Source: Arthrobacter sp. 35W (GTDB lineage Bacteria > Actinomycetota > Actinomycetes > Actinomycetales > Micrococcaceae). From it: a stretch of DNA of 64,000 nucleotides. This document shows, in pieces, positions 42,782 through 52,249 of this stretch. The stretch covers positions 248,001 through 312,000 of the forward strand of contig NZ_KI519454.1 of assembly GCF_000482545.1 (NCBI RefSeq). Reading direction: 5' to 3'. The translations under genes were made by a program, and so were the position numbers. Positions within the stretch are counted from its first letter, which is position 1. The number at the start of each line of letters is the position of its first letter. The notes under the pieces were generated by a model. It saw nothing but the letters and a program-made list of their open reading frames with translations, had not been told where the DNA came from and did no database searches.

Positions 42782-44284
42782 CTACGGCCTTTTGACAGAG
42801 AAATGCTGAGGTCTCTGCGTTCGTTGGCCCCGCAGTACCTGTTCAAATTCGTCCGGGGTCCCCTTGGACGCCTTGAAAACACTCTCGCTTGAGCGCCGCG
42901 GCGACTTAGTGGTGCGGCCGTTGGGCGTGGGATTGCTGTCGTAGCTGTAATAGCTGTACGCATATGCGTCAGGGCCCTTCACGGGGACGCGGTTCAGTAC
43001 GATGCCGAGAACATCCGCATCTACCAACTCAAGTGTCCCCAAGGACTTGGTGACCTCAGGCTGACGGGCCTTGTGGCAGCCTACAACCATAACCACGCCA
43101 CCCACATGCTGCGCCAAGACGGCAGCATCTGTGACTGGAAGTAGGGGCGGGGCATCGATGACCACGGCATCAAACATTTTTTCGAGGCGGGCGATCAGGT
43201 TCTTCATGGCCTCGGACCCCAGAAGTTCGCTGGGATTCGGCGGGATCATTCCGGACGTCAGTACGTGAAGCCCGTGTTCGCCCCACGGCTGTAGCAGGTC
43301 AGAAACATCTGCATCGCCGACGAGCGCCGTTGTAAGCCCGGCATTGCCTTCAAGGCCGAGGTATTCAGACACCATGGGGCGGCGCAGATCTGCGTCGACA
43401 AGTGCAACGGATTGGCCTGCTTGGGCCATGGAGATGGCCAGGTTGGTGGCGGTGGTGCTCTTGCCCTCGCCAGGAAGGGAAGAAGTGAAGAGCAGGGTCT
43501 TGCTGGTATGGCTGACATGGGCGAACTGCAAGTTAGTACGCAGCTGCCGAAACGATTCCGCGCGTGGGCTCTGCACCGAAACCTGGGTGATGAGGGGGCT
43601 CTTGGTGGCATCCGCGTCAAATGCGATGCCGCCTAAAACGGGGGCGTCAGTCAGTCGATGAACATCGCTTTCACTGCGGACCCGATTATCCAAAGTCGTG
43701 CGCAAGAGCGCAACACCAACTCCTGCGGCCAACCCGATGAGAAGTCCCAGCGCAAGGTTAGTTTTGACGTTGGGTGCAGAGGGCGTCGATGGGGCAGCAG
43801 CCGGCGTCACCACAGAGACGCGAACGGGCGAGATACCTCCATCCCTAGGCTTCTCCAATACATCGACCGCAACAATTAGGCTGTTGGCGACCGCTTGGGC
43901 AATGGCTGCAGCCTGGACCGGCGAACCGTCTTCAACGGCAATGGAAAGCAGGACGGTTTTTAGATCAGAAGACGCCTTCACCTTTGTGGCAAGCTGGTCC
44001 GCGGTGAGGTTGAGGCCGAGCGTGTCGATCACTGGTTGCAGCACGGTTGGCGTAGTTGCAGTCTGTACGTACGATGCAACCCTGGCCTGAATAAAGGTGT
44101 TGCCCAGATTTAGATCCTGGGCGGTACCGGACGTTTGGGTGGCTACGAAAAGCTTGGTTTCGGCCGTGTAAACGGGTTTGCTGAGCACGGAAGCCGCACC
44201 CGCTCCCAGAAGGCCAACCATGCACAGCGCCACGATAATGATCCAATTACGACGCAGAATGCGTAGGTATTCGCGTACTTCCAA
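42782..44284 (-). CDS. Polysaccharide co-polymerase / tyrosine autokinase (BY-kinase)
   Basis: 500 aa, Wzc/CapAB-like single chain. Wzz domain between two membrane helices (WIIIVALCMVGLLGAGA and LALGLLIGLAAGVGVAL), then a kinase domain with Walker A SSLPGEGKST (Lys275), Walker A' ALVDADLRRP, Walker B AVVIDAPPLLP, and a Tyr-rich cluster YAYSYYSYDS near 445. Autophosphorylation there controls chain length and export. The cognate phosphatase is the next gene upstream. The tail after the Tyr cluster is long and basic. Confidence 0.93.
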   Translation of the reverse strand: MEVREYLRILRRNWIIIVALCMVGLLGAGAASVLSKPVYTAETKLFVATQTSGTAQDLNLGNTFIQARVASYVQTATTPTVLQPVIDTLGLNLTADQLATKVKASSDLKTVLLSIAVEDGSPVQAAAIAQAVANSLIVAVDVLEKPRDGGISPVRVSVVTPAAAPSTPSAPNVKTNLALGLLIGLAAGVGVALLRTTLDNRVRSESDVHRLTDAPVLGGIAFDADATKSPLITQVSVQSPRAESFRQLRTNLQFAHVSHTSKTLLFTSSLPGEGKSTTATNLAISMAQAGQSVALVDADLRRPMVSEYLGLEGNAGLTTALVGDADVSDLLQPWGEHGLHVLTSGMIPPNPSELLGSEAMKNLIARLEKMFDAVVIDAPPLLPVTDAAVLAQHVGGVVMVVGCHKARQPEVTKSLGTLELVDADVLGIVLNRVPVKGPDAYAYSYYSYDSNPTPNGRTTKSPRRSSESVFKASKGTPDEFEQVLRGQRTQRPQHFSVKRP

Positions 44285-44407
44285 GAGCAGGTTCCCCCGT
44301 GTTAGTGCTATTGCGACGGTGGTTCAGGGAGGTCCCCAGATCCGAGCCCGACACGCCATTTCTCACAATTGTAGCCGCCGCAAACGCACCGGCTTGTTTC
44401 GGTGAAG

Positions 44408-44998
44408 TCACATGCCGTTGCGGGCAGCGTGTGATTTGGCTTCCCAAGATAGAAGTGACCGGACTGCCGGTGTCAGCTGGTGGGACATCTCTTGGTAAGT
44501 CGCATCGCCGCGCTTGTACGGATCAATCACGTCGTCGTCAGTTGGGTCTCCGAGAGTTTGCGAACGCAGGCGGGCCGCAGGCCGAAGGGCGGCCTTCCAC
44601 CGCTCTGCAGGCGATGAAGCATCCACCTGGACACTCGGTAGCAGCCTGGCGAACTCGCGAAGGGTAAAAGTCTTAAGGAGTAATGAAGGTGCCATTTCCA
44701 CAACTCTGCTGCGGTGCTCACGAGTCATGGTCAGCACCAGATCCTGGCCCTTGAGGATCTGCGGAGTCATAAGCCTCGCCGAAAAGTGCTCGGGATCAGC
44801 GCCAAACACACGGAGCAGTCCCTGAACCTGGGGAGCCATATTCCAATCCACCATGGCTTGAGTGCCTGCACTAGTGACAGAGAATTGACCGGGCGCCAGA
44901 TTTTCCATACCAGCTCCCAAGAGCCGCTCCGCCATGGGGGAACGGCAGATGTTTCCTGTACAGACGATCAGGATCCGGAACGGTGCATTAGCGGTCAT
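44408..44998 (-). CDS. Low-molecular-weight protein tyrosine phosphatase (Wzb-like)
   Basis: 196 aa. Catalytic P-loop ILIVCTGNICRSPMAERL with Cys13 and Arg19 (CX5R) and the general-acid region DDDVIDPYKRG. It should dephosphorylate the BY-kinase encoded immediately downstream, completing the phosphorylation cycle needed for EPS assembly. Start overlaps the VanZ-like gene by 11 bp. Confidence 0.92.
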   Translation of the reverse strand: MTANAPFRILIVCTGNICRSPMAERLLGAGMENLAPGQFSVTSAGTQAMVDWNMAPQVQGLLRVFGADPEHFSARLMTPQILKGQDLVLTMTREHRSRVVEMAPSLLLKTFTLREFARLLPSVQVDASSPAERWKAALRPAARLRSQTLGDPTDDDVIDPYKRGDATYQEMSHQLTPAVRSLLSWEAKSHAARNGM

Positions 44999-45473
44999 GA
45001 ATCGAGCCTAGGGCAGTTCGGATCCGATTGTTCAGCTCAGCCCGGTAACGATATAGAGCTACGGCGCCAGCACCAAGCAACGCCCCAACAGTGTTGACCA
45101 TGATGTCTCGAACCGACGCCACCCTGCCACCAAGAAAAAGCAGTTGGCACATTTCGATGACATTTGACGTTACAAGACCGACAAAGGCCGCCTTCCACCA
45201 GCGGCTGCGTGGTAGCAACCAAGCTACAAGCAAACCCAGAGGAATGAACAAAAGAACATTGGCCATCCCTTCGATGAAGCTGTAGTTGATCCACCTAGGG
45301 AGCCCTGCATGATGAAGGGACGCAAGGACTTCTGAGAGCGTGCCGGAGGCCGGCTGGTCCACCGGAGAAGGCCAAAAGGCGATGAGATCAAGCGCAATAG
45401 CGTAGCCGCCGAGCAGCCAGACAGCCGGTTGGTAGATAAATGCTCGACTGCGGCTGGTGGGTTCCTTGGGCAC
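44988..45473 (-). CDS. VanZ-like membrane protein
   Basis: 161 aa, about four to five helices. FIEGMANVLLFIPLGLLVAW, a VTSNVIEMCQLLFLGGRVASVRDIMVNTVGALLG segment and the D-N-G pattern at the end are typical of VanZ-family proteins. First gene of the minus-strand capsule block. Role in EPS clusters not known. Some family members lower teicoplanin susceptibility; nothing here shows that. Confidence 0.85.
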   Translation of the reverse strand: MPKEPTSRSRAFIYQPAVWLLGGYAIALDLIAFWPSPVDQPASGTLSEVLASLHHAGLPRWINYSFIEGMANVLLFIPLGLLVAWLLPRSRWWKAAFVGLVTSNVIEMCQLLFLGGRVASVRDIMVNTVGALLGAGAVALYRYRAELNNRIRTALGSIHDR

Positions 45474-45580
45474 CTTTAGAGCCTAGTGGTTGACGCAATT
45501 ATTACCGTCCAAAAATTCAGGGGCGTCCGGCAACGCATTACCATCGGAGAACTATCAACGTTTTTCACCAGGGGGAACCT

Positions 45581-46468
45581 ATGCGCAAGGCAGTCATTCC
45601 AGTAGCAGGGTTGGGCACGCGATTCCTACCGGCCACCAAGGCCATGCCCAAGGAGATGCTGCCTGTAGTGGACAAGCCGGCCATCCAATATGTGGTGGAA
45701 GAGGCCGTCCGCGCGGGCATCTCGGACGTACTAATGATCACCGGCCGCAACAAGCGTGCCTTGGAAGATCATTTTGACCGCGTGCCCTTCATTGAGCAGG
45801 CCCTTGAGGCCAAGGGTGACCACACGCGGCTGGCCGCTGTCCGGGAGGCCTCCTCGCTGGCGGACATCCACTATGTGCGCCAAGGCGACCCCAAGGGTCT
45901 GGGGCACGCCGTGCTCCGGGCCCAGAGCCACGTAGGCAATGAGCCGTTCGCCGTGCTGCTGGGTGACGACTTGATTGATGAGCAGGATGAAGTACTGCAG
46001 GAGATGGCCCGCGTCCAGGCTGAGACCGGCGGTTCGGTTGTGGCGCTGATGGAGGTGGAACCGTCCCAGATCAGCTCCTACGGCTGCGCAGATGTAGTTC
46101 CCCAGGCGGATGGCGGCTTTGTGCGCATCCACGGGTTGGTGGAGAAGCCCGCCGTGGATGAGGCGCCGTCCAACCTGGCCGTCATTGGCCGCTACGTGCT
46201 TCACCCCCGGGTCTTTGACGTGCTGGCGGAAACCCCCGCAGGACGCGGCGGCGAAATCCAGCTCACGGACGCACTGCAGACGCTGGCCACGGCCGAGGGC
46301 GAAGGCTCCGGTGTGTTCGGTGTGATCTTCCGCGGCCGCCGGTTTGATACCGGGGACAAGCTCAGCTACCTGAAGGCCGTTTTCACCATCGCCTCCGAGC
46401 GCGAGGATTTGGGTCCGGCACTTAACGAGTGGCTGGACAGTGTCCGGACGCCGGCGAACCGGGTCTAG
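45581..46468 (+). CDS. galU: UTP-glucose-1-phosphate uridylyltransferase
   Basis: 295 aa. Makes UDP-glucose for ugd and the glycosyltransferases. AVIPVAGLGTRFLPATKAMPKEMLPVVDKPAIQYVVEEA is the diagnostic N-terminus; VLLGDDLI, LVEKPAVDEAPSNLAVIGRYVL and FDTGDKLSYLKA follow. AGGGGGA ribosome site. Divergent from the capsule block across about 100 bp, which has a TTGACG element near 45490 that may be a -35. Confidence 0.95.
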   Translation: MRKAVIPVAGLGTRFLPATKAMPKEMLPVVDKPAIQYVVEEAVRAGISDVLMITGRNKRALEDHFDRVPFIEQALEAKGDHTRLAAVREASSLADIHYVRQGDPKGLGHAVLRAQSHVGNEPFAVLLGDDLIDEQDEVLQEMARVQAETGGSVVALMEVEPSQISSYGCADVVPQADGGFVRIHGLVEKPAVDEAPSNLAVIGRYVLHPRVFDVLAETPAGRGGEIQLTDALQTLATAEGEGSGVFGVIFRGRRFDTGDKLSYLKAVFTIASEREDLGPALNEWLDSVRTPANRV

Positions 46469-46484
46469 CAGTAGCCAATTAGGT

Positions 46485-48833
46485 TCAACGCAGGGAGATC
46501 CGACGGCGGCGGTCTGTGCCGCCGCGGAGATCCCGGTTGAGCCGGCGGTCGCCGTGGTAGAGGATCGATTCCCAATCCACTTCCTCGGCGGTCTTGGGCA
46601 CTACCACGGACACTGCCTCCACCTTCGACTTCGGCTTCACATAGAGCCAGTTCAGGGCGCCCAGGAAGACATCCACGGCGGAGTTTCGCAGACCGATGTA
46701 CGCGCGGATGCAGCCCGCGGCCAGGACCGCATTCAGCGTGGCGAAGGCGACGTTGCCCCAGTTTCCCTGCTGGGTATCCCGCCAGAGCGTGAGGACTGAA
46801 AACACCACGATGGCATACGGGATCAACACGTAGATGGCCGGCGCTGCAGTCCGGTTTTTGACCTTGGGCGTGCGGACAAAGGGAATCTTGTCACCCGTCA
46901 GGCCCTGCTGCAGCGATTTCAGCACACCGGCAAGGTTGACCGGCAGCAGGATCAGGTTGAAGCCGTAGATACGGAAGATGTCGCTGAAGCGGTGGCCGCA
47001 ATCGCGGAGGTCGCTGCCCATGCAGAGGAAGTAGGGCAGGGCCGCGACAAAGACGGCGGGGCTGAGCAGACGGCTGTCGTAGGGGTAGGCCAACAGGAAC
47101 AGCAGGCCGATGCTGGCCCAGGTAATGGACGCCATGTAGTTCACCCGAAGGAGCACCTCGCGGAAGAGGATCCGTTCCCGCTTGCTGCGCCGGTGCGAGA
47201 GCTGGTTCCACAATTTGGGCAGAATCAACAGCCCACCATTTGCCCACCGGCGCCGCTGCACGACCAAGGAGCCAAAGTCCGGTGGGGTGGCGCTGTAGCT
47301 CAGCCGCTCGGGGTAGTTGCTCAGCGTCCATCCGTGTGTGCCGAGGTCAATGCTGGATTCCGTATCCTCAATGACGGTTCTGTCCTGGATGTAGGTGCGG
47401 ACCTCAAAACCGCCAACCGACTCAACTTCGACAATGTCCTCCAGGGCACGCTTGCGGATGATCGCATTGGCCCCCACCCAGAAGGTGGCCCCGTAGTAGG
47501 TCATTCCCTGGTGCAGGATGTGCTGGATGTCGGTGGTGGCGCCGGCGATGCGCTCGATGCGTGTGGGTGCGCCGCGGAATGATGAATACGGCGTCTGGGT
47601 CACGGCCACACGCTCGTTGCCGGCAGATTCGAGGAAGTAGACCAGCCGCAGGCAATAGTCGCGCAGCAGCAGGGAGTCCGCGTCCAGGGTCAGCAGGTAG
47701 GTGCTGTCCGGCACCACCAGATCATCCTCGCGAGGCTGCACGGCCGGGCGGAGCACCACATTGCCGGCCGTTTCCTCCCGATTCCAACGCTTGCCCATCA
47801 ACGAGATGTAGGCGTTGAGGTTCATGGCCTTGTTGGCCTCGTGCGACAGGCTGGCATACCGCTTGCGCTCAAAGGTGCCTGTGGTGGCGTTGAAGACCCA
47901 GGTCAGGCGGAGGTAGAGCTGTTTCATCCGCTCGGGGTTGGGCGCTGTGTTCTGGGCCTGGGCGGCGTTCAGGGCCAGCAGCACCAGCCGCAGTTCACGG
48001 GCCAGGCCCATGATCACCAAGTCCACGAAGAACTCATCCACGTGGTCTTCAACGGCTTCGGCCTCGGCCATGGCCTCAAGCCAGTCGACAGCGGCTTCGT
48101 ATTCCGCGATCAACGCAGAAAGCTCGACGGCGGCATCGAGGTCCTCTGGCTGTCCTTGGCGCGCCTCAAATGCTGCCAGCGCCGCGTTGGCGCGGGCCGC
48201 GGGTACCGCCAAAGCGCTGGAGATTTGTCCGGCCAGGGCCCGGGTATCCTCCAGCCGCTGCAGCACGTCCGGGTCCGTGGGGAAGGGCGGATCATCCAGC
48301 AGGAGCACTACACGCAGATCGGGGAATTCCTGCAGCGCAGCAGACCACAGCGTGGCGCGGACTACATGGGGTTCCTCGGCATAGGAGGGGACCAACACCG
48401 TGATGGCCTCGTTGCAGTCGGCAAAGTGGCCATCCAGCTCGCCCCGGGGGACGCGGCGGTGTTCCTTGAAGCGGTGGAGCGCCCCCTGCCGTGCGAGGAG
48501 GTACATCAGGGCCGAGAAAGTCAGGAATGTTACGACGGTGAGGTAGGAAAACGTCTCGAAGGTAAAGCGGAACCCTGAGTTAGGATTGTCCACTAATTGC
48601 TTGATGATGGTTGAAATGACGTAAAAAATCCACGCGGACACCGTGACCAAAATTGCCAGCCGGCCAAGCATGATTTTCCGGGGGGAGGGCGTGGGGTGGA
48701 CGATGGCCAGAGGCTCAGACCGCCGTTCCGAGCCCCACTGCCGCCTACGTGCCGCAGCCTGGATGCTGCTATCTGGATGCTCCTTCGCATCTCCCAATAT
48801 GTCAGGCGATTCAACCAACTGGTCCGTCATCAT
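46485..48833 (-). CDS. Cellulose-synthase-like GT2 membrane glycosyltransferase
   Basis: About 782 aa. Two N-terminal helices, a GT-A domain with ITVLVPSYAEEP, LLLDDPP, a roughly 120-residue helical insert, LTLDADSLLL (DxD), VIEDTESSIDL (acceptor ED) and QRRRWANGGL (QxxRW), then about six C-terminal helices. No PilZ domain is seen. The motif set fits a processive or transfer GT2 of the cellulose/curdlan synthase group; the polymer is unknown. Start chosen at the ATG giving MMTDQLVESPD; a GTG at 48896 is possible. The nearby diguanylate cyclase and EAL genes suggest c-di-GMP linkage. Confidence 0.85.
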   Translation of the reverse strand: MMTDQLVESPDILGDAKEHPDSSIQAAARRRQWGSERRSEPLAIVHPTPSPRKIMLGRLAILVTVSAWIFYVISTIIKQLVDNPNSGFRFTFETFSYLTVVTFLTFSALMYLLARQGALHRFKEHRRVPRGELDGHFADCNEAITVLVPSYAEEPHVVRATLWSAALQEFPDLRVVLLLDDPPFPTDPDVLQRLEDTRALAGQISSALAVPAARANAALAAFEARQGQPEDLDAAVELSALIAEYEAAVDWLEAMAEAEAVEDHVDEFFVDLVIMGLARELRLVLLALNAAQAQNTAPNPERMKQLYLRLTWVFNATTGTFERKRYASLSHEANKAMNLNAYISLMGKRWNREETAGNVVLRPAVQPREDDLVVPDSTYLLTLDADSLLLRDYCLRLVYFLESAGNERVAVTQTPYSSFRGAPTRIERIAGATTDIQHILHQGMTYYGATFWVGANAIIRKRALEDIVEVESVGGFEVRTYIQDRTVIEDTESSIDLGTHGWTLSNYPERLSYSATPPDFGSLVVQRRRWANGGLLILPKLWNQLSHRRSKRERILFREVLLRVNYMASITWASIGLLFLLAYPYDSRLLSPAVFVAALPYFLCMGSDLRDCGHRFSDIFRIYGFNLILLPVNLAGVLKSLQQGLTGDKIPFVRTPKVKNRTAAPAIYVLIPYAIVVFSVLTLWRDTQQGNWGNVAFATLNAVLAAGCIRAYIGLRNSAVDVFLGALNWLYVKPKSKVEAVSVVVPKTAEEVDWESILYHGDRRLNRDLRGGTDRRRRISLR

Positions 48834-48984
48834 TCCCCACTGCCTGTAAAACGGGCCCCAGTGACCCGACAATCGATGGAATATTCCGCCTGCCACAATC
48901 TGGAGCGCCCGCCGATTGCCCTTATAGTAATCGATGGCATGCTAAACCATTGGTTGTGCCGGTCGCACTAAAAAAAGGGGCCAT

Positions 48985-50550
48985 ATGTCGAAGCGCTTTC
49001 CCGGACGAAAGTTGTCATGGATCCGGCTCACTGTCCTGCTCGTGGGCGTGGCGCTGTTGGCAACGGCCGGTGTGGCCGGATGGCGGACCTACCAGGACGT
49101 TCAGGCGGCGGCAGCCTCGCCGTCGAGCTTTGCCGGGTACGTGGATGTGACGGCGACCCCCCGATATGCCTTCGAACAGCCTGCAAGCGATGACAACAAA
49201 TCGGTGGTCCTGTCCTTCATCGTGGCCGATGCCAAAGACAGCTGCCAGCCCTCCTGGGGCGCCGCCTACAGCCTGGATGCAGCCGCCTCCGATTTGGATC
49301 TGGACCGCCGGATCGCCCGTCTGCGCCAGGTGGGCGGAAACATCGCCGTTTCCTTCGGCGGCCTGATAAACCACGAACTGGCCAGCGTTTGCACCGACGA
49401 CCGCAGACTGCAGAAGGCCTATGCCACAGTGGTGGAACGCTATGACCTGGCCATGATCGACCTGGACGTGGAGGGAACCGCCCTGGCGGACAAGACCGCC
49501 GTCGCACGCCAGGCCAAGGCCATCGCGGCCCTCCAGCAGGACCGCCACGCCAAGGGGAAGGACCTGGCCGTCTGGCTCACGCTTCCCGTGGCACCCCACG
49601 GGCTCACCGCGGACGGCACCGCCGCCGTGGGGCAGATGCTGGCCGCCGGTGTGGATTTGGCCGGTGTCAACATCATGACCATGGACTACGGCGCCAGCCG
49701 GGTAGGCGGCCAGTCCATGCTCCAGGCCTCGATCGCGGCTGCGGAGTCCACCCACGCGCAGCTGGCGACCGTCTACGCGGCCGCCCACCAGGATCTTGGC
49801 GCACAGACGCTGTGGCGCAAGGTGGGGCTGACGCCCATGATCGGCCAGAACGATGTGGTGGCCGATGTCTTCACCGTGGCCGACGCCCACGGGCTGAGCT
49901 CCTTTGCCCAGGAAAAGGGCATCGGCCGGATGTCCATGTGGTCACTGAACCGTGACGCCGAATGCAGCCCCAACTACCCCAACCTGACGGTGGTCTCCGA
50001 CGCCTGCAGCGGTGTGGCGCAGGGCGAAGCCAGCTTTGCCCAGGTTCTGGGCGGTGGCATGCAGTTCATCGCAGCAGCGCCGCCCTCCTCGGCCGTATCC
50101 TCCAACACGGCCACGGCCACGGCGGTGGTGGACGATCCCGCAACGAGCCCCTACCCGGTCTGGTCGGATCTGGCCACGTACGTGCAATCCGACCGGATTG
50201 TCTGGCAGGGCAACGTTTACGAGGCCAAGTGGTGGACCAAGGGCGATGTGCCCAATGATCCGCTCCACGAAGGGGCCCAAACTCCATGGAAGCTCATCGG
50301 CCCGGTCCTGCCGGGGGACAAGCCCAGGCCCGATGTGGTGGTTCCTGCCGGAACCTACCCGGAATGGTCGCCCACGACTGTCTACCTGAAGGGGGACCGG
50401 GCAATGCTCGAAGGGCACGTCTTTGAAGCCAAATGGTGGGTCCAGGCCCAGAGCCCGGAGGCGGCACTGCAAGGTGCCACCGATTCGGCCTGGTTGAAGC
50501 TCTCCAATGACGAGATGTCCAAGATCCTTGCCGACAAGGCAGCCAAGTAG
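48985..50550 (+). CDS. Secreted GH18-like protein with two CBM5/12 chitin-binding domains
   Basis: 521 aa. Basic N-terminus and one helix (LTVLLVGVALLATAGVAGW), GH18-like barrel (GYVDVTATPRYAFEQP, AVSFGGLINHELA, MIDLDVEGT with Asp159, Asp161, Glu163, VNIMTMDYG), then two chitin-binding repeats: YPVWSDLATYVQSDRIVWQG...EAKWW and YPEWSPTTVYLKGDRAMLEG...EAKWW. Paralogue of 9719-10969, which lacks the binding domains. AAAAGGGG ribosome site. Binds and perhaps cleaves chitin-like or GlcNAc polymers outside the cell. Starts about 150 bp from the divergent GT2 gene; AATCGATGG occurs twice in that gap. Confidence 0.88.
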   Translation: MSKRFPGRKLSWIRLTVLLVGVALLATAGVAGWRTYQDVQAAAASPSSFAGYVDVTATPRYAFEQPASDDNKSVVLSFIVADAKDSCQPSWGAAYSLDAAASDLDLDRRIARLRQVGGNIAVSFGGLINHELASVCTDDRRLQKAYATVVERYDLAMIDLDVEGTALADKTAVARQAKAIAALQQDRHAKGKDLAVWLTLPVAPHGLTADGTAAVGQMLAAGVDLAGVNIMTMDYGASRVGGQSMLQASIAAAESTHAQLATVYAAAHQDLGAQTLWRKVGLTPMIGQNDVVADVFTVADAHGLSSFAQEKGIGRMSMWSLNRDAECSPNYPNLTVVSDACSGVAQGEASFAQVLGGGMQFIAAAPPSSAVSSNTATATAVVDDPATSPYPVWSDLATYVQSDRIVWQGNVYEAKWWTKGDVPNDPLHEGAQTPWKLIGPVLPGDKPRPDVVVPAGTYPEWSPTTVYLKGDRAMLEGHVFEAKWWVQAQSPEAALQGATDSAWLKLSNDEMSKILADKAAK

Positions 50551-50599
50551 ACGTCAGGAATCAAATCGGCACCCAGGCCGGCGACCGTGTGGAGGATGA

Positions 50600-52249
50600 G
50601 TGCGTAGTGAGGCATCGCAGATGAGCATGGTGCGGAATTGGGCACCGCCGTTGGCCGACCCGGCCCCGGCCTGGCAGCGCCCGCGCACCGTGTGGCACCA
50701 GGCCTTCATCACCCTTGTGGTGGTGCTCGGGGTGGGCGCCGGCCTGTGGGCGGTGGCTGCCCAGTGGCAGGATCTCTTTGCAGCGTGGGCCAGCCTGCTC
50801 CTGGGACTGGGCGCCCTGCTCACCGTCTCGCCGTTTCTGATCCAGATGAACGCGGGCGGCAATGCCGTCCATCTGGGTGTGGCAGTCTCCGTCTTGGCGT
50901 TCATGAACTACGGCCACAGCCCGGTGCTGACCCTGGCAATGTGGACGCTGATCTCCATTGCCTACCAAATGATCCTGCGCCGCCCACTCAAGTCGACAGC
51001 CCTGTGGACGGGCGTCGAAGGGTTGGCCGTGGTGGCCTTCTTGGCCACCGTGGAGAGTTTCCCGGAGACGGCAGTGGGGGAGTCCGTCGGTCTGGTGGGC
51101 GGCATCACCGCGTACATCCTGGTCTATGTCGTGTTGAGTCAAATCAACACCGCCCTGGGACCCCGCCGGGAGGGTGCTCCGTGGGTCAGCCCCATCAGGT
51201 GGTCACGCATGGCTACGCTGTGGTTCATCAACGTCGCCTTCTCGCTGCTGAGCCTGGGGGCCTACAACTTCAGCACCCGTGGCGTGCAGATCCCCGGAAC
51301 CGACCTCTCCGCGGGCAGCGTGACCTACCTGATCATGATCTGCCTGCTGGTCCACATCTTCACCCTGCGCAGCACCTTGCGGCAGACCCGGCTCAAACTC
51401 AACGTCGTGTTGGATGCCGCAAAGGATCTGCCCTGGCGCGAGGCGCCCGCCCCCGCGGAACGACTGCGCACCTTCACTTCCGTGGCGATCCCCGGCGAGG
51501 CTGTGGTGATCCAGGATGATCCGCCCCGCACCGGCCAGCTGGGGTCACCCATCGAGTTTCCCGACGGCCACGGGGAATACATTGTCATCACACGGACCAG
51601 CACCTTGGAGTCGTTCACCCTGCTGGAGGAACAAATACTCCAGGGCTTGGCCCACATGGCCAGTGCCACCTTGCGGGTCAACCACGGCATGGCGGAATTG
51701 GAAATCCAGGCAGCCACGGATGAACTCACCGGCCTGTTGAACTACCGGGCCTTCCTGGACGCGCTGGCGGCGGCCGCCGCCAGGCACAGCGACTTCCACC
51801 GGCTGGCCATCCTCTACATCGACGTGGATGGCATGAAGGGGGTCAACGACACCCTTGGACACGATGCCGGCAACCAGCTGTTGACGGTGCTCTCCCAACG
51901 AGTGCGGAAGCTGTTGCGGGAAGACGACATCGTGGCCCGCGTGGGCGGCGATGAATTCGTCGTGATCCTGAGCTCCATTGCCGGTCCTAGCGACGCCGAG
52001 AAGATCCGCCAACGGGTTGAAGCGGAAATCGCGGCTCCGCTGCTGCTGTCCGACCATTGGCTCAAGCCCAGTGCCAGCGTAGGCCTGGCCTGCTCGACCC
52101 CAGGCGATGGCGGCATCGAAGAGTTGGTCAACGCGGCCGACAGGGACATGTACCGTCGCAAGACGGAACGGCGTGCCCAGGAAAAGTCCGGCGTCGACGA
52201 CGCCGTCTCGGAAGAAGCTCCCAGAATCAAGTCGATCGGTGGTCGGTAA
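50600..52249 (+). CDS. Membrane diguanylate cyclase (GGDEF)
   Basis: 549 aa. About seven N-terminal membrane helices (residues 35-260, MASE-like sensor), a GAF-like segment (LRTFTSVAIPGEAVVIQDD), then a GGDEF domain: TDELTGLLNYRAFLDAL, LYIDVDGMKGVNDTLGH and RVGGDEFVVIL with GGDEF at 449-453. All catalytic residues look intact, so it should make c-di-GMP. No RxxD inhibitory site is obvious five residues before GGDEF. GTG start with GGAGG upstream. TAATG overlap with the EAL gene. Confidence 0.9.
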   Translation: MRSEASQMSMVRNWAPPLADPAPAWQRPRTVWHQAFITLVVVLGVGAGLWAVAAQWQDLFAAWASLLLGLGALLTVSPFLIQMNAGGNAVHLGVAVSVLAFMNYGHSPVLTLAMWTLISIAYQMILRRPLKSTALWTGVEGLAVVAFLATVESFPETAVGESVGLVGGITAYILVYVVLSQINTALGPRREGAPWVSPIRWSRMATLWFINVAFSLLSLGAYNFSTRGVQIPGTDLSAGSVTYLIMICLLVHIFTLRSTLRQTRLKLNVVLDAAKDLPWREAPAPAERLRTFTSVAIPGEAVVIQDDPPRTGQLGSPIEFPDGHGEYIVITRTSTLESFTLLEEQILQGLAHMASATLRVNHGMAELEIQAATDELTGLLNYRAFLDALAAAAARHSDFHRLAILYIDVDGMKGVNDTLGHDAGNQLLTVLSQRVRKLLREDDIVARVGGDEFVVILSSIAGPSDAEKIRQRVEAEIAAPLLLSDHWLKPSASVGLACSTPGDGGIEELVNAADRDMYRRKTERRAQEKSGVDDAVSEEAPRIKSIGGR

